NCBI GenBank assembly: GCA_002708925.1
Contig: PAPN01000059.1
Span: 1 to 64,000, forward strand
Source of the DNA: Paracoccaceae bacterium
GTDB lineage: Bacteria; Pseudomonadota; Alphaproteobacteria; Rhodobacterales; Rhodobacteraceae
Direction of reading: 5' to 3'
Length of the DNA: 64,000 nucleotides
Shown in pieces: positions 63,604 through 64,000 of the stretch; within the stretch, counting starts at the first letter, position 1; every line of letters starts with the position of its first letter. A program made the translations under genes and the position numbers. Below the pieces are notes generated by a model. That model was not told where the DNA came from, made no database searches, and saw only the letters and a list, made by a program, of their open reading frames with translations.

Positions 63604-64000
63604 ATGACTGTGCCCGCGTTGACATTCTCCGAAGATCAGGCCGAAGCCTACGATATGATTTCCGAGGCCCTGAAGGGCTTTGGCGTGGATCTGGACCAGG
63701 GGCTGCTGACCCCTCCGGCCGAGGGTAAAACCCGCGTCATGGCCGTGCTGGGCAAGGCCGGGTCGGGCAAGACCTTGCTGCTGTCCGAGCTGACCAAAGC
63801 ACTGGAAAACGCGGGCGTGGATATTGTCTCGGGCGATTACGAAGGCAAACGCCGCAAAGAGCGGCGGACCCTGGCGATTCTGGCCCCCACGAACAAGGCC
63901 GCCAGCGTGTTGCGCAATCGCGGTGTGCCAGCCACGACGATTCACCGGATTCTCTATACCCCGGTCTACGATCCCGAATACGAAAAGATCGCCGAATGGC
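63604..64000 (+). CDS. RecD-like ATP-dependent DNA helicase, N-terminal part (cut by window edge)
   Basis: The frame from ATG 63604 stays open for 132 codons to the edge. It starts with TFSEDQAEAYDMISEALKGF, a Q-motif-like lead, and has a Walker A loop VLGKAGSGKTLLLSEL and motif Ia in LAILAPTNKAASVLRNRGV followed by TIHRILYTP, as in superfamily 1B helicases of the RecD2/AAA type in Rhodobacteraceae. It probably acts in DNA repair or replication restart. The rest, including Walker B and the UvrD-like C-terminus, lies outside, so the subfamily is unconfirmed. Confidence 0.85.
   Translation, partial: MTVPALTFSEDQAEAYDMISEALKGFGVDLDQGLLTPPAEGKTRVMAVLGKAGSGKTLLLSELTKALENAGVDIVSGDYEGKRRKERRTLAILAPTNKAASVLRNRGVPATTIHRILYTPVYDPEYEKIAEW

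Overview
The window reads as a contiguous piece of chromosome from an alphaproteobacterium of the family Rhodobacteraceae (Roseobacter/Rhodobacter group). The evidence is a GC-rich composition, the ethylmalonyl-CoA pathway genes ccr, ecm, mch and a malyl-CoA lyase/thioesterase homologue placed beside the TCA-cycle operons, an RpoH sigma factor coupled to a ChaN-like gene, a mreBCD-mrdA-rodA cluster, and family-typical proteins such as DUF1737 and a MoeB with a membrane N-terminus. I see no tRNA, rRNA, CRISPR array, insertion sequence, phage gene or integration site. Nearly all of the sequence is tightly packed genes, many joined by ATGA or TGATG overlaps.

Layout. 1-4642 (minus): LpoA-like lipoprotein, glnD and the start of murJ. 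4727-6959 (plus): rsmI, yraN, gshB. 6956-10572 (minus): comM, a glutathione transferase with an odd cysteine tail, then a phosphatase/cobU pair. 10677-17230 (plus): rpoH2, chaN-like, coaBC, dut, moeB and an M3 oligopeptidase. 17325-22767 (minus): a hexose phosphomutase, a capsule-export pair kpsE/kpsT, and nhaA. 22945-24316 (plus): a uracil-DNA-glycosylase-like protein and SseB. 24339-30875 (minus): the rod-shape operon mreB, mreC, mreD, mrdA, rodA, plus ghrA. 31104-36405 (mostly plus): rlmJ, ftsE, ftsX, an acyltransferase, an FMN protein and a CBS protein.

36597-63483 is a central-carbon block. On the minus strand sucC, a lipoprotein, sucD, sucA, odhB, a glycosyltransferase and lpdA run in one direction and look like a single operon, with mdh upstream behind its own strong terminator. 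On the plus strand come a TauE-type exporter, the malyl-CoA enzyme, nnrU, DUF1737, mch and then sdhC, sdhD, sdhA. Two sulfotransferase-like genes sit between sdhA and sdhB. Further on are a small tyrosine-rich gene, a DUF1989 protein, deoD, a GNAT protein, and the divergent pair ecm/ccr. Together these enzymes would let the cell grow on acetate or other C2 compounds through the ethylmalonyl-CoA pathway, which feeds malate and succinyl-CoA into the TCA enzymes encoded alongside. A RecD-like helicase gene is cut by the right edge.

The most interesting non-coding signal is a 37-bp paired palindrome built on TGTGATCACA. It occurs with the same geometry upstream of both the suc operon and the sdh operon, and nowhere else in the window that I could find. 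It looks like the operator of a TCA-cycle regulator that is not encoded here. Other points of interest are GC-rich nested palindromes on both sides of the CBS gene, a repeated intergenic element after coaBC and after the M3 peptidase, and a self-contained small gene with a CTGC-N3-GCAG palindrome. I found no clearly novel multi-gene defence or biosynthetic system; the region is mostly core genome.
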